Below, piece after piece: positions 1-7,095 of a stretch of 20,414 nucleotides of DNA. The stretch lies in assembly GCA_012728445.1 (NCBI GenBank), contig JAAYFA010000407.1, forward strand, positions 1 through 20,414. The letters are read 5' to 3'. How positions within the stretch are numbered: the first letter of the stretch is position 1; each line of letters opens with the position of its first letter. A program made the translations under genes and the position numbers. The stretch is from Clostridiales bacterium. GTDB taxonomy: Bacteria > Bacillota > Clostridia > Oscillospirales > Acutalibacteraceae. Below the pieces are notes generated by a model that saw only the letters and a list, made by a program, of their open reading frames with translations, was not told the origin of the DNA and ran no database searches.

Positions 1-1
1 A

Positions 2-1027
2 GGCATCATGATGCGTGGCCCCGGTGGACTCGCTATGTCGTTACGTTTGCCTGACGGTACCATTGAGACGTCGAAACGAACAGTTAAACAACTAAAAGAT
101 AAACACAAAATATTCGGATGGCCTTTGATTAGAGGCGTTGTCGGCTTTATCGAATCAATGGTGTTGGGCTACAAATGCCTGATGGAGTCAGCCGAGAAAA
201 CCGGTTTTGATCTTGACACAGAAGAAGACATGTCCAAGTTCGATAAATGGTTAACAGAACATCTTGGAAAGAAGATGATGTCGGTTATCGGTGCCATTTC
301 CGCTGTGCTGGGCTTTGGACTTGCGTTTTTGCTTTTCTTCTGGTTTCCAAGCGCTACATTTGATTTTTTGAATTCTGTTGCCAAGGAAGCGCTTACAAAT
401 TGGCGCGCCGTGATTGAAGGTTCGGTGCGAGTAACCATTTTTGTTGCCTATATGGCTGCCGTAGCGCAATTAAAAGATATCAAAAGGCTTTATATGTACC
501 ACGGGGCAGAGCATAAATCTATTTTTTGCTTTGAAAACGGGGAAGAGCTGACAGTTGAAAATGTTCGTAAGCAAAAGCGCTTTCACCCTCGCTGTGGCAC
601 AAGCTTTATTTTTGTTATGATTATTCTGAGTATACTGGCCTCCTCCATAATAGCAATTTCTTTCCCGGCGGTTACTCAAAACAGAGCCGTTTGGATGCTT
701 GTTAAGTTACTGTTGATGCCTATTATTATGAGCATTGGCTTTGAGTTTATCAAGTATGCAGGATGTCACCAAAACATCTTCGTAAAAATTCTTTCGGCTC
801 CGGGACTATGGATGCAGCGCATTACAACGAAGGAACCAACAGACGATATTATTGAAGTCGGCATCGCGGCGTTGAAAGCAGTTTTGCTAACTGAAGACAA
901 CGCAACAACAGAAGAACCGCAAACCGTTGCTGCAACACCGGAAATTCAAAACACGAACATCCTTGATGTTTTAGAAACACAACCGGAGCAAGTCGAAACA
1001 AAACTGACTTCCGAAAATGTCGGATGA
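2..1027 (+). CDS. yqhQ: DUF1385 family multi-pass membrane protein, 5' end outside window
   Basis: This is a polytopic membrane protein of the DUF1385 (B. subtilis YqhQ) family, whose biochemical role is not established. The frame is open to the left edge and the first visible residues (GIMMRGPG) match the family motif that normally follows about a dozen residues of N-terminus, so the true start lies upstream and the ATG at 8 is internal. Counting from that Met, I see the family signatures HGAEHK (165-170) and HPRCGTSF (193-200), and a C-terminal LWMQRITTKEP segment. Hydrophobic stretches lie at about 90-114, 138-155, 199-220 and 227-248. The tail after about residue 292 is low-complexity and rich in Thr, Glu and Gln. 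The stop overlaps the prmC start (ATGA), so the two are probably translationally coupled. The conserved His/Cys motifs suggest metal binding, but that is inference. Confidence 0.9.
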   Translation, partial: GIMMRGPGGLAMSLRLPDGTIETSKRTVKQLKDKHKIFGWPLIRGVVGFIESMVLGYKCLMESAEKTGFDLDTEEDMSKFDKWLTEHLGKKMMSVIGAISAVLGFGLAFLLFFWFPSATFDFLNSVAKEALTNWRAVIEGSVRVTIFVAYMAAVAQLKDIKRLYMYHGAEHKSIFCFENGEELTVENVRKQKRFHPRCGTSFIFVMIILSILASSIIAISFPAVTQNRAVWMLVKLLLMPIIMSIGFEFIKYAGCHQNIFVKILSAPGLWMQRITTKEPTDDIIEVGIAALKAVLLTEDNATTEEPQTVAATPEIQNTNILDVLETQPEQVETKLTSENVG

Positions 1028-1875
1028 AGCTTTCCGATTTAATGGCTTACGGTAAGAGTAGCCTTGAAAAAGCAGATAAAGAAAGCCCGCTGTTTGATTC
1101 AATGTGTATTCTTGAGCAAGCGTCGGGCTTGAATAAGACCAACATATATTTAAATGCCGATAAGGATATCGACAAGTCAGTTGAATGTTGCTTTAAAGCA
1201 AACATTCACAGAAGGGCCAAAGGGGAGCCATTGCAATATATCCTGGAGAGCTGGGATTTTATGGGGATGAACTTTTTGGTCGGACCCGGTGTTCTGATTC
1301 CTCGTCCCGAAACGGAGATTCTGGTTGAACTGGCTGTCAGCAAAATCAGACAAAGAAAAGAAGAAACGGTTGTTTTTGATTTATGTGCAGGAACGGGGTG
1401 CATTGGCATAAGCGTTGCAAAACTTTGCGCTAACGCCAATGTATATCTGGTTGAAAAGTCACCCGAAGCGCTCGAATATCTAACTAAAAACAACAACTGC
1501 TTTCAGCTTGAAAACACAACGATCATTCAAGGCGATATATTTGAGGGCTTTCATGCATTTAAACTGCCACAGCCGGATATTGTTTTATCCAATCCTCCTT
1601 ATATCCCCACAGAGGAGATCGAAAGTTTGCAGACTGAGGTTACTTTTGAGCCGCGAGAAGCGCTTGATGGCGGCTGTAACGGGCTTGACTTTTACAGGGC
1701 CATTAATGAGCTATGGAGTCCTTATATGAACACACAGGGGATGCTGGCAGTCGAATGCGGTGAGTCGCAAGCGACGAAAATATCTGAATTGTTTTCAAAT
1801 GTAAATAATCGCGTATCTACAGTGAGTGACTATAACAAAATAAAAAGAGTTGTGTTGATGGAAAATGGGCGATAA
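1024..1875 (+). CDS. prmC: Peptide chain release factor N5-glutamine methyltransferase
   Basis: PrmC (HemK) methylates the glutamine of the GGQ motif in release factors RF1 and RF2, using S-adenosylmethionine, which makes translation termination efficient. The 283-residue product has the normal length. The N-terminal helical domain carries GEPLQYI (67-73), followed by the PRPETE motif (93-98), the SAM-binding motif FDLCAGTGCIG (118-128) and the NPPY catalytic motif (190-193), which binds the substrate glutamine. The ATG overlaps the stop of the upstream DUF1385 gene by 4 nt. In Firmicutes prmC usually sits next to prfA; here the upstream partner is the membrane protein, and prfA may lie outside the window. 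A hairpin overlaps the stop codon, which suggests that the transcript ends here. Identification is secure. Confidence 0.96.
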   Translation: MKLSDLMAYGKSSLEKADKESPLFDSMCILEQASGLNKTNIYLNADKDIDKSVECCFKANIHRRAKGEPLQYILESWDFMGMNFLVGPGVLIPRPETEILVELAVSKIRQRKEETVVFDLCAGTGCIGISVAKLCANANVYLVEKSPEALEYLTKNNNCFQLENTTIIQGDIFEGFHAFKLPQPDIVLSNPPYIPTEEIESLQTEVTFEPREALDGGCNGLDFYRAINELWSPYMNTQGMLAVECGESQATKISELFSNVNNRVSTVSDYNKIKRVVLMENGR

Positions 1876-1887
1876 TCCCGTTTTCTT
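1861..1887 (+). terminator. Possible intrinsic terminator at the end of prmC
   Basis: Arms 1861-1869 (GAAAATGGG) and 1877-1885 (CCCGTTTTC) pair over 9 bp with one U-G wobble around a 7-nt loop that contains the prmC stop codon. The 3' arm ends in a TTTTCTT run that could act as the U-tract. The GC core is only three pairs, so termination is probably partial. The promoter-like sequence just downstream supports a transcript boundary here. Confidence 0.4.
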
Positions 1888-1895
1888 AATATGTG

Positions 1896-1924
1896 TTGAC
1901 ACAAACTTGGTTTTAACATAATCT
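1896..1924 (+). promoter_or_regulatory. Putative sigma-A promoter upstream of the site-2 protease gene
   Basis: A perfect -35 hexamer TTGACA lies at 1896-1901. Two -10 candidates follow: CATAAT at 1917-1922 (5 of 6 matches, 15-nt spacer) and TAATCT at 1919-1924 (weaker, 17-nt spacer). It lies in the 83-nt gap between prmC and the M50 gene, right after the hairpin overlapping the prmC stop. It would drive the M50-scpAB-gerW-rluB run. Confidence 0.5.
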
Positions 1925-1958
1925 ATATACAGCAAAAAGTAACAAATTTAAGGTATTG

Positions 1959-2633
1959 GTGAACAGAATGATTTTTGATCTCCTAAGAAATGGATTTACA
2001 GTACAAGTCTTTATTAATCTTCTTGTAAGGGTTTTTATCATCTTTTGCGTGCTGCCTTTTCATGAGTATGCCCATGCTCTCCTAGCAACAAAACAGGGCG
2101 ACCCAACTGCAAAGCTGAGCGGACGATTGACACTGAATCCTTTGGCACATATTGACCCTATCGGTGCTGTAATGATATTTTTTGCGGGTTTTGGTTATGC
2201 CAAACCCGTGCCCGTTAACATCAGGAATTTTAAGAATCCCAAAAAAGGCATGGCAATCACGGCCCTTGCAGGACCGGTATCCAATCTTTTGTTAGCTTTT
2301 ATATCGATCATTTTCATGAACTTGGTCGCCCTTATAAGCGATGCAACAATTGTTCAGGTAACGATTCTGTTTTTGTATTATAATGCTGTTATCAACATAA
2401 ATCTTGCGGTATTCAATCTTCTTCCCATTCCTCCTCTCGATGGGTCGCGCCTTCTTGCGGTCATTTTGCCCGATAAATATTATTATAAAGTTATGCAAAA
2501 TGAAAGAATGTTAATGATAATTATCTTGGTGCTGATTTTTACCGGTGTTATAACAAGGCCTTTGATGTTCTTGTCGGGCGCGGTATATAAAGCTTTAAGC
2601 GTGTTCGTAGGTTTATTTTTTAAACTATTTTAG
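1959..2633 (+). CDS. Site-2 protease family (M50) integral-membrane zinc metalloprotease
   Basis: This is a compact intramembrane zinc protease of the M50B (site-2 protease, B. subtilis YwhC-like) group, which cleaves substrates within the membrane. Counting from the GTG at 1959, the zinc-binding HExxH motif is HEYAH (35-39) inside the first hydrophobic region, and the third ligand lies in NLLPIPPLDGS (153-163), with Asp161 as ligand. A GPVSN motif at about 105-109 is also typical. Several transmembrane segments surround these motifs and the protein has no PDZ domain. Start choice is uncertain: TTG 1956, GTG 1959 and ATG 1968 are all in frame. The AAGGT at 1950-1954 gives the best spacing to GTG 1959. 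The gene stands first after a putative promoter and 12 nt before scpA. Its substrate is unknown. Confidence 0.9.
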   Translation: MNRMIFDLLRNGFTVQVFINLLVRVFIIFCVLPFHEYAHALLATKQGDPTAKLSGRLTLNPLAHIDPIGAVMIFFAGFGYAKPVPVNIRNFKNPKKGMAITALAGPVSNLLLAFISIIFMNLVALISDATIVQVTILFLYYNAVININLAVFNLLPIPPLDGSRLLAVILPDKYYYKVMQNERMLMIIILVLIFTGVITRPLMFLSGAVYKALSVFVGLFFKLF

Positions 2634-2645
2634 CGAGGTATTTAT

Positions 2646-3371
2646 TTGGAGAATTTGTCTTACAAATTAGATATATTTGAAGGCCCAATGGACCTCCTTC
2701 TTTTTTTAATCGGCAAGCATAAGGTCAGTATTACGGATATACCGATCCTTGAGCTGATAGAACAGTATTTGGGTTATGTTAAAGGTCTGCATGTAGAAAA
2801 TCTTGAAGCTGCCAGCGAATTCCTTGAGATGGCAGCAAGATTGGTATATATTAAGACGGTATCGCTTTTACCCGCCCATGAGGAAGCTGATAAATTAACG
2901 GAAGAGCTCAGAGGAGAACTGTCCGAATATTTGGATTGTCAGATTATAGCCGGCAAGCTAAGTGAAAAAGCAAAAGGCTTTAATTATTTTTCAAGAGATC
3001 CGCAAGAATTTGAAGAGAATATGACCTATTCGCGCTTTCATGAAACGGTTGAAATGTTTCGTGCTTATGTGGCAGCAGTCGGAAAAGGCAAACGAAAATT
3101 ACCGCCGCCGATTGAAGCCTTTTCCGGAATTGTCACGAAGACCATTGTTTCAGTAACGTCTAGAATCACTTTCATTTTGCAAAAATTTAATGACTCCGGG
3201 AAAAAACGATTTCTCTCGTTTTTTGAAAAATCAGAGTCAAGGTCGGAAATGGTTGCTACATTTTTAGCAATCCTTACTCTTGCGAAAGCGAAAAGAATAG
3301 CATTCACCGGCAGCGACGAAAACATGGAAGTCATTCTTCTTAAAAGTACAACAGGAGGCAAACACAATTGA
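2646..3371 (+). CDS. scpA: Segregation and condensation protein A (kleisin of SMC complex)
   Basis: ScpA is the kleisin subunit that bridges the two heads of the SMC dimer and, with ScpB, forms the bacterial condensin that organises and segregates chromosomes. The 241-residue product has the usual length. It begins with the N-terminal family signature LDIFEGPMDLLLFLI (about 8-22), which helps bind the SMC neck, and has the acidic helical middle (LEAASEFLEMAARL) and the C-terminal winged-helix region that contacts the SMC cap. The start is TTG with GAGG seven bases upstream; no ATG occurs before the conserved N-terminus, so TTG is well supported. The stop overlaps the scpB start (TTGA), implying coupled translation of the two partners. 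Confidence 0.96.
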   Translation: MENLSYKLDIFEGPMDLLLFLIGKHKVSITDIPILELIEQYLGYVKGLHVENLEAASEFLEMAARLVYIKTVSLLPAHEEADKLTEELRGELSEYLDCQIIAGKLSEKAKGFNYFSRDPQEFEENMTYSRFHETVEMFRAYVAAVGKGKRKLPPPIEAFSGIVTKTIVSVTSRITFILQKFNDSGKKRFLSFFEKSESRSEMVATFLAILTLAKAKRIAFTGSDENMEVILLKSTTGGKHN

Positions 3372-3946
3372 ACGATATTGAAGCGCAAGCAATTGTTGAA
3401 GCAATCCTTTTTGCCAGCGGAGACCCTTTAGAAATAGCGAGAATCGCCGAAGCGCTTGATACGGACATTGAAACTGCAGTAATTGTATTGGAAAAATTTG
3501 AGAATAGTCTAAAAGAACGCCAAAGCGGATTATCTCTACTTCGGCTTGATGAAAAATACCAGCTCTGTACACGAACAGAATACGCCGATAAAATCCGTGC
3601 AATACTCGAAATCAGGCGCAATACGCCACTATCTTCGGCAGCACTTGAAGTTTTAGCTGTTGTTGCTTACAATCAGCCTATTACAAAGTCTTATATTGAA
3701 CAGGTAAGAGGCGTGGATTGCTCGGGCGTCATTTCCACCTTGAGTCAAAAAGGGCTTATAGAAGAGTGCGGTAGGCTTGAATTACCCGGCAGACCTTTGT
3801 TATACGCTACAACACCGGATTTTTTGCGTTGTTTTTGCATCTCCTCGTTGAGCGAGTTACCGAATTTACCCGAAAAAGATAATGCAGTTGAGACAGATGA
3901 GTTTGTTGAAGAACAAATTTCATTCACACCGGAAGAGACAGATTGA
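3368..3946 (+). CDS. scpB: Segregation and condensation protein B
   Basis: ScpB dimerises and binds the central part of ScpA to complete the SMC-ScpAB condensin. The 192-residue product shows the family's two winged-helix domains: the N-terminal one around AIVEAILFASGDPL (about 8-21) and the second around LEVLAVVAYNQPITKSYIEQVRG (about 93-115), followed by the GLIEECGRLELPGRPLLYAT segment. The C-terminus is an acidic tail. The start is TTG, overlapping the scpA stop, with a strong AGGAGG at 3353-3358 nine bases upstream. No later Met precedes the conserved domain, so TTG is the credible start. The adjacency to scpA is the standard arrangement. Confidence 0.96.
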   Translation: MNDIEAQAIVEAILFASGDPLEIARIAEALDTDIETAVIVLEKFENSLKERQSGLSLLRLDEKYQLCTRTEYADKIRAILEIRRNTPLSSAALEVLAVVAYNQPITKSYIEQVRGVDCSGVISTLSQKGLIEECGRLELPGRPLLYATTPDFLRCFCISSLSELPNLPEKDNAVETDEFVEEQISFTPEETD

Positions 3947-3973
3947 TATTCTGCATTTGGAGGCGCGATAAGA

Positions 3974-4627
3974 TTGGTCTTTCTTTATATTATACTATCC
4001 ATAATATTCTTTTTAGTATTGCTGCTATGTATTAAAATTACTGTTGCCACACAATACAATGAGGATTTCGAGCTCGAAGTAAGATGGTTATTTATTAAAT
4101 ACAAACTGTATCCTCCGAAAGAAAAGAAACCCAAGAAAGAGAAGAAAGAGGATAGTAAAGATAACAAAAAGGATAAAAAACCGAAAAAAGCAAAAAAACC
4201 GAACCCTTTAAAAAAGTTCTATGAAAACCAGGGAATGACGGGTGTAATTGACCTGATCAGCGCTACTGCATCCGTTGTGAATGGGAGGTTCAAGCGGATA
4301 TTCAAGTCAGTAGTGATTAACTCGCTAGTTATTGCCATGCAAGTCACGGGTGAAGATTCCGCCAAAACAGCTATGAATTACGGCGAGGTGTGCGCGGCAG
4401 TTTTCCCCGCTGTAGGTTTAATGTGCTCAACGATGCGTGTCAAGAGATACAAGATTAACATCACTCCGGATTTTATCGGTTCGGAAAACAAAGCGTATTT
4501 CAGCGCTGTGATTTCTGTAATTCCGATAAGAATAGTAAATGCAGCAATTATATTTTTATTTCAATTTTTATTCAAAGTTCTCGCAAAGCTCCTTTTAGGC
4601 GGCAGAAAAGACAGTGTAAAAAAATAA
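3974..4627 (+). CDS. DUF2953 domain membrane protein (YtfI-like)
   Basis: This matches the DUF2953 family, represented by YtfI in B. subtilis, which also lies beside ytfJ. Its biochemical function is unknown; the neighbour suggests a spore link. The 217-residue product has an N-terminal transmembrane helix (about 3-24), then a short EVRWLFIKYKLYPP segment, then a strikingly lysine-rich stretch (47-81, 18 lysines in 35 residues), a central region (about 85-130), the VxxxxxxPDF element near residues 160-168, and a hydrophobic segment near the C-terminus (about 180-208). The start is TTG with GGAGG at 3959-3963, ten bases upstream. The family call rests on the overall pattern and on the scpB-DUF2953-gerW order, which is conserved in Clostridia. 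Confidence 0.82.
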   Translation: MVFLYIILSIIFFLVLLLCIKITVATQYNEDFELEVRWLFIKYKLYPPKEKKPKKEKKEDSKDNKKDKKPKKAKKPNPLKKFYENQGMTGVIDLISATASVVNGRFKRIFKSVVINSLVIAMQVTGEDSAKTAMNYGEVCAAVFPAVGLMCSTMRVKRYKINITPDFIGSENKAYFSAVISVIPIRIVNAAIIFLFQFLFKVLAKLLLGGRKDSVKK

Positions 4628-4652
4628 ATACATTAAGAAAGGCTGTTTCATT

Positions 4653-5081
4653 ATGAAAGAACAATCAGCATCGGGTTTACTGGGCACGGCGATTGAAAAG
4701 ATCAGAGATTTGGTTGATGTCAGCACAATTATCGGAGATCCGATTCCGGTCGGAGAAGGAGTTTCGATAATTCCGGTGTCAAAAGTAACTTATGGATTTG
4801 CGTCGGGCGGTTCGGATTTTCCTTCAAAAACAAATGCTGAGTTATTCGGCGGCGGCGGCGGTGCCGGCATTACAATAAACCCCGTCGCATTTCTTGTCAT
4901 CAACAACGGAGAAGTGACCATCAAGCACATTGTCTCAGGTGATAATTCAGCCGAGAGAATAATCGGAATGGTTCCGGATGTTGTTGATAAGGTTACAAAC
5001 GTTATCAATAAATTTGTAAAAGAAAAGCCGGAAAAAGCCGACAAGTCAGCTGCGGCAGACACGTCGGATGAAACGAAGTAA
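4653..5081 (+). CDS. gerW: GerW family sporulation protein (YtfJ)
   Basis: GerW (YtfJ) is a conserved protein of spore formers; in B. subtilis it is made in the forespore and mutants show germination defects. The 142-residue product carries the family hallmarks: an N-terminal helix (LLGTAIEKIRDLVDVSTIIGDPI, residues 9-31), the IIPVSKVTYGFASGG segment (39-53), a glycine run (66-72) and the NPVAFLVINNGEV strand (76-88), and then an Ala/Lys-rich tail. The glycine run is encoded by repeated GGC codons. It begins with ATG preceded by AGAAAGG. It sits 25 nt after the DUF2953 gene, as in B. subtilis. I saw no clear forespore-sigma promoter, so it may be read from the upstream promoter at least in part. 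Confidence 0.92.
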   Translation: MKEQSASGLLGTAIEKIRDLVDVSTIIGDPIPVGEGVSIIPVSKVTYGFASGGSDFPSKTNAELFGGGGGAGITINPVAFLVINNGEVTIKHIVSGDNSAERIIGMVPDVVDKVTNVINKFVKEKPEKADKSAAADTSDETK

Positions 5082-5115
5082 CCAAACAATAATTTTATGA
5101 TATGAGGCAAAGTTC

Positions 5116-5850
5116 TTGAAAATTGAAAGCTTAAGAGTTCAAAAGTATATTTCGGAATGCGGTGCTGCTTCACGGCGAAAAGCCGAAGAGCTCATTATTC
5201 AAAGAAAAGTCACGATTAACGGTAGATATGCCGCGATCGGTGACAGAGTCAATCCGAAAACCGATATCGTCACAGTTAACGGTATAAAAATTGTAAATAA
5301 AAACAGCCTTCGTTATATAATGCTTCACAAGCCCCGAGGGTTTGTAACAACCATGAGCGATGAACTTGGACGAAGGTGCGTTGCTCAGCTTATTACAGAT
5401 ATTCCGGAAAGAGTGTACCCTATCGGAAGACTGGACAAAGACTCCGAAGGATTATTGTTGTTAACAAATGACGGGGAGTTCCACAACGCAATATCGCACC
5501 CTAAGACGCAGATATCAAAAACTTACAGGGTTACGGTTCGCCCGCACGTTACAGAAGATCAGATGACAGCTATGGCTGTGAGTTTGGACACCGGCACGGC
5601 CGGCACAGCCTCGAACAGCATTAAAATATTGCGCCAAGAACAAGACAAATCGGTGTTGGAGATCATATTGCACGAAGGCAAAAACAGACAAATCAGAAAA
5701 TTGTGTGAAGACGTTAACCTTGAAGTGGCACGATTAAAAAGAATCGCCGAAGGTTCTGTAAAACTTGGCATGCTCCAGCAGGGCAAGTGGCGCGACTTGA
5801 AAAAGGAAGAGCTGGACTCTCTTTTAAATATGATTTCAAAAACCCGGTGA
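5116..5850 (+). CDS. rluB: 23S rRNA pseudouridine synthase of the RluB/RsuA family
   Basis: This enzyme isomerises a uridine to pseudouridine in rRNA; B. subtilis and E. coli RluB act on helix 89 of 23S rRNA (position 2605 in E. coli numbering). The product is 244 residues, typical of the family. An S4 RNA-binding domain occupies about 5-62 (LRVQKYISECGAASRRKAEE), and the catalytic domain follows with the motif GRLDKDSEGLLLLTNDG (104-120), in which Asp107 is the nucleophile. The KNRQIRKL motif near residue 190 is also typical. The start is TTG, eight bases after TGAGG (5103-5107). The choice of RluB over RsuA or RluE rests on context (scpB-rluB linkage in Firmicutes). Confidence 0.93.
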   Translation: MKIESLRVQKYISECGAASRRKAEELIIQRKVTINGRYAAIGDRVNPKTDIVTVNGIKIVNKNSLRYIMLHKPRGFVTTMSDELGRRCVAQLITDIPERVYPIGRLDKDSEGLLLLTNDGEFHNAISHPKTQISKTYRVTVRPHVTEDQMTAMAVSLDTGTAGTASNSIKILRQEQDKSVLEIILHEGKNRQIRKLCEDVNLEVARLKRIAEGSVKLGMLQQGKWRDLKKEELDSLLNMISKTR

Positions 5851-5898
5851 TTTAAATCTAATATCATTCAGAGTATGTGCAATATTATTCGAACTTTG

Positions 5899-5905
5899 AG
5901 AGGGG
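5899..5905 (+). promoter_or_regulatory. Ribosome binding site deciding the yicC start
   Basis: AGAGGGG lies eight bases before ATG 5914. This favours the start giving MIRSMTGYG, the usual YicC N-terminus, over the in-frame ATG at 5875, which has no Shine-Dalgarno sequence. Confidence 0.7.
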
Positions 5906-5913
5906 CATGGCTA

Positions 5914-6792
5914 ATGATAAGAAGCATGACCGGCTATGGACATGCAAAGGTTGCAACAGATGGGATTAATGTAGCATTTGAGATTAAAAGGGTTAACCAT
6001 CGTTTTTTTGAGTGTTCAACGCGCGTGCCGCGCAATTATGGTTTTCTTGATGAAAAACTTAAAAGTTTTCTGAAAGACAAAGTATCCCGTGGTAAATTGG
6101 AGTGCTTTGTTCAAGTTGAAGCCGAAGAACAAGAGAATGTGCTTGTTACACTGAACAAATCCCTTGTAAAAGGGTACATGGATGCTTTTGAAGAGCTGGA
6201 AAATCAGTTTGGCATAAAAAATGATGTAACGGCAACAACATTTTTTTCAAGCAATGAAGTGTTTTCCATACATAAGCAAGCTGAAGACGAAGAAAAAATT
6301 CTTTTTGCTGTCCTTGCAGCAGCACAACAGGCAGTTGAAAAATTCATTGAAATGCGCGAAGTGGAGGGCGCTAAACTGCTAGATGATATGCAAACGCACA
6401 TAGCCGAAATTACTCGGAATTTGGCGTTTGTTGAGGCTCGCTCTCCCGTAACCGTCAAAGAGTATTATGTTAAGATAAAAGCGCGCATGAAGGAACTGAC
6501 GGAAGATGCAAAAATAGATGAACAACGAATAATCAATGAAGCGGCTATTTTTGCAGACAGAGTCGCTATTGACGAGGAAACGGTTAGGCTTCACAGTCAC
6601 TTAGCACAGCTGGATGAATTATTTTCCGTTCAAGAGCCAATAGGGCGTAAAATGGACTTTTTGGTGCAAGAAATTAATAGGGAAGCCAACACAATAGGTT
6701 CAAAATCACAAGATATTGAAATTGCACGTTGTGTTGTCAACATTAAATCTGAAATCGAAAAGATTAGAGAGCAAGTGCAAAATATAGAATAA
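5914..6792 (+). CDS. yicC: YicC/YloC family endoribonuclease
   Basis: YicC-family proteins have been reported to be endoribonucleases; the physiological targets in Clostridia are unclear. The 292-residue product has the usual length and begins with the signature MIRSMTGYG. Internal family blocks include EIKRVNHRFFE (about 23-33) and the very conserved C-terminal block REANTIGSKSQD plus EIEKIREQVQNIE at the end. An open frame extends upstream to ATG 5875, but the extra 13 residues are not family-like and lack a ribosome binding site. The gene follows rluB by 63 nt; no strong promoter is visible in that gap. The order yicC-remA-gmk-rpoZ-priA is a conserved Firmicutes cluster. Confidence 0.94.
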   Translation: MIRSMTGYGHAKVATDGINVAFEIKRVNHRFFECSTRVPRNYGFLDEKLKSFLKDKVSRGKLECFVQVEAEEQENVLVTLNKSLVKGYMDAFEELENQFGIKNDVTATTFFSSNEVFSIHKQAEDEEKILFAVLAAAQQAVEKFIEMREVEGAKLLDDMQTHIAEITRNLAFVEARSPVTVKEYYVKIKARMKELTEDAKIDEQRIINEAAIFADRVAIDEETVRLHSHLAQLDELFSVQEPIGRKMDFLVQEINREANTIGSKSQDIEIARCVVNIKSEIEKIREQVQNIE

Positions 6793-6804
6793 TATATCGA
6801 AAAC

Positions 6805-6809
6805 GGAGG
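6805..6809 (+). promoter_or_regulatory. Ribosome binding site deciding the remA start
   Basis: GGAGG is one base from ATG 6811 but seven bases from ATG 6817. The spacing makes 6817 the functional start and gives MKLINIGFGN, matching the RemA N-terminus. Confidence 0.75.
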
Positions 6810-6816
6810 CATGTTT

Positions 6817-7095
6817 ATGAAGCTTATAAATATCGGTTTCGGCAATATGGTTAATGCGAGTCGCCTTGTAGCAATTGTCAGCCCTGAGTCGGCGCCGATA
6901 AAACGCATTCTTCAAGACTGCAAAGAAAAAGGCACCTTGATTGATGCAACACATGGTCGAAGAACGCGAGCAGTCATCATCACCGACAGCGACCATGTTA
7001 TTCTTACTTATCTGCAAAGCGAAACAGTCGCAAACAGACTCAACGAGGATGATGTTGATCAGCTAGAAGCCGGGGAGGAGACAGAGTGTGAATAG
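6817..7095 (+). CDS. remA: RemA family DNA-binding regulator (DUF370)
   Basis: RemA is a small DNA-binding protein; in B. subtilis it forms octameric rings and activates biofilm matrix and osmoprotection genes. The 92-residue product carries the family signatures INIGFGNMVNASRLVAIVSP (positions 4-23), the ATHGRRTRAVI block (44-54) with the arginine pair 48-49 implicated in DNA binding, and DSDHVILT (57-64). The C-terminal tail after about residue 75 is acidic and encoded partly within the overlap with gmk. Start at 6817 is chosen from the GGAGG spacing. Its stop lies 8 nt inside gmk, implying coupled translation. Its regulon in this organism cannot be read from the window. Confidence 0.94.
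   Translation: MKLINIGFGNMVNASRLVAIVSPESAPIKRILQDCKEKGTLIDATHGRRTRAVIITDSDHVILTYLQSETVANRLNEDDVDQLEAGEETECE

Noticed and set aside
4846..4872. GGC-rich run in gerW as a repeat element
   Set aside because: It encodes the conserved glycine stretch of the GerW family and is not an independent repeat.
5291..5321. TTGTAA...TATAAT promoter-like pair inside rluB
   Set aside because: The spacer is 19 nt, the -35 is imperfect, and it lies about 600 nt before the next start in mid-gene, so chance in AT-rich DNA is more likely.
5875..5913. Extended N-terminus of YicC from ATG 5875
   Set aside because: The added 13 residues do not resemble the family, no ribosome site precedes 5875, and AGAGGGG is correctly spaced for ATG 5914.
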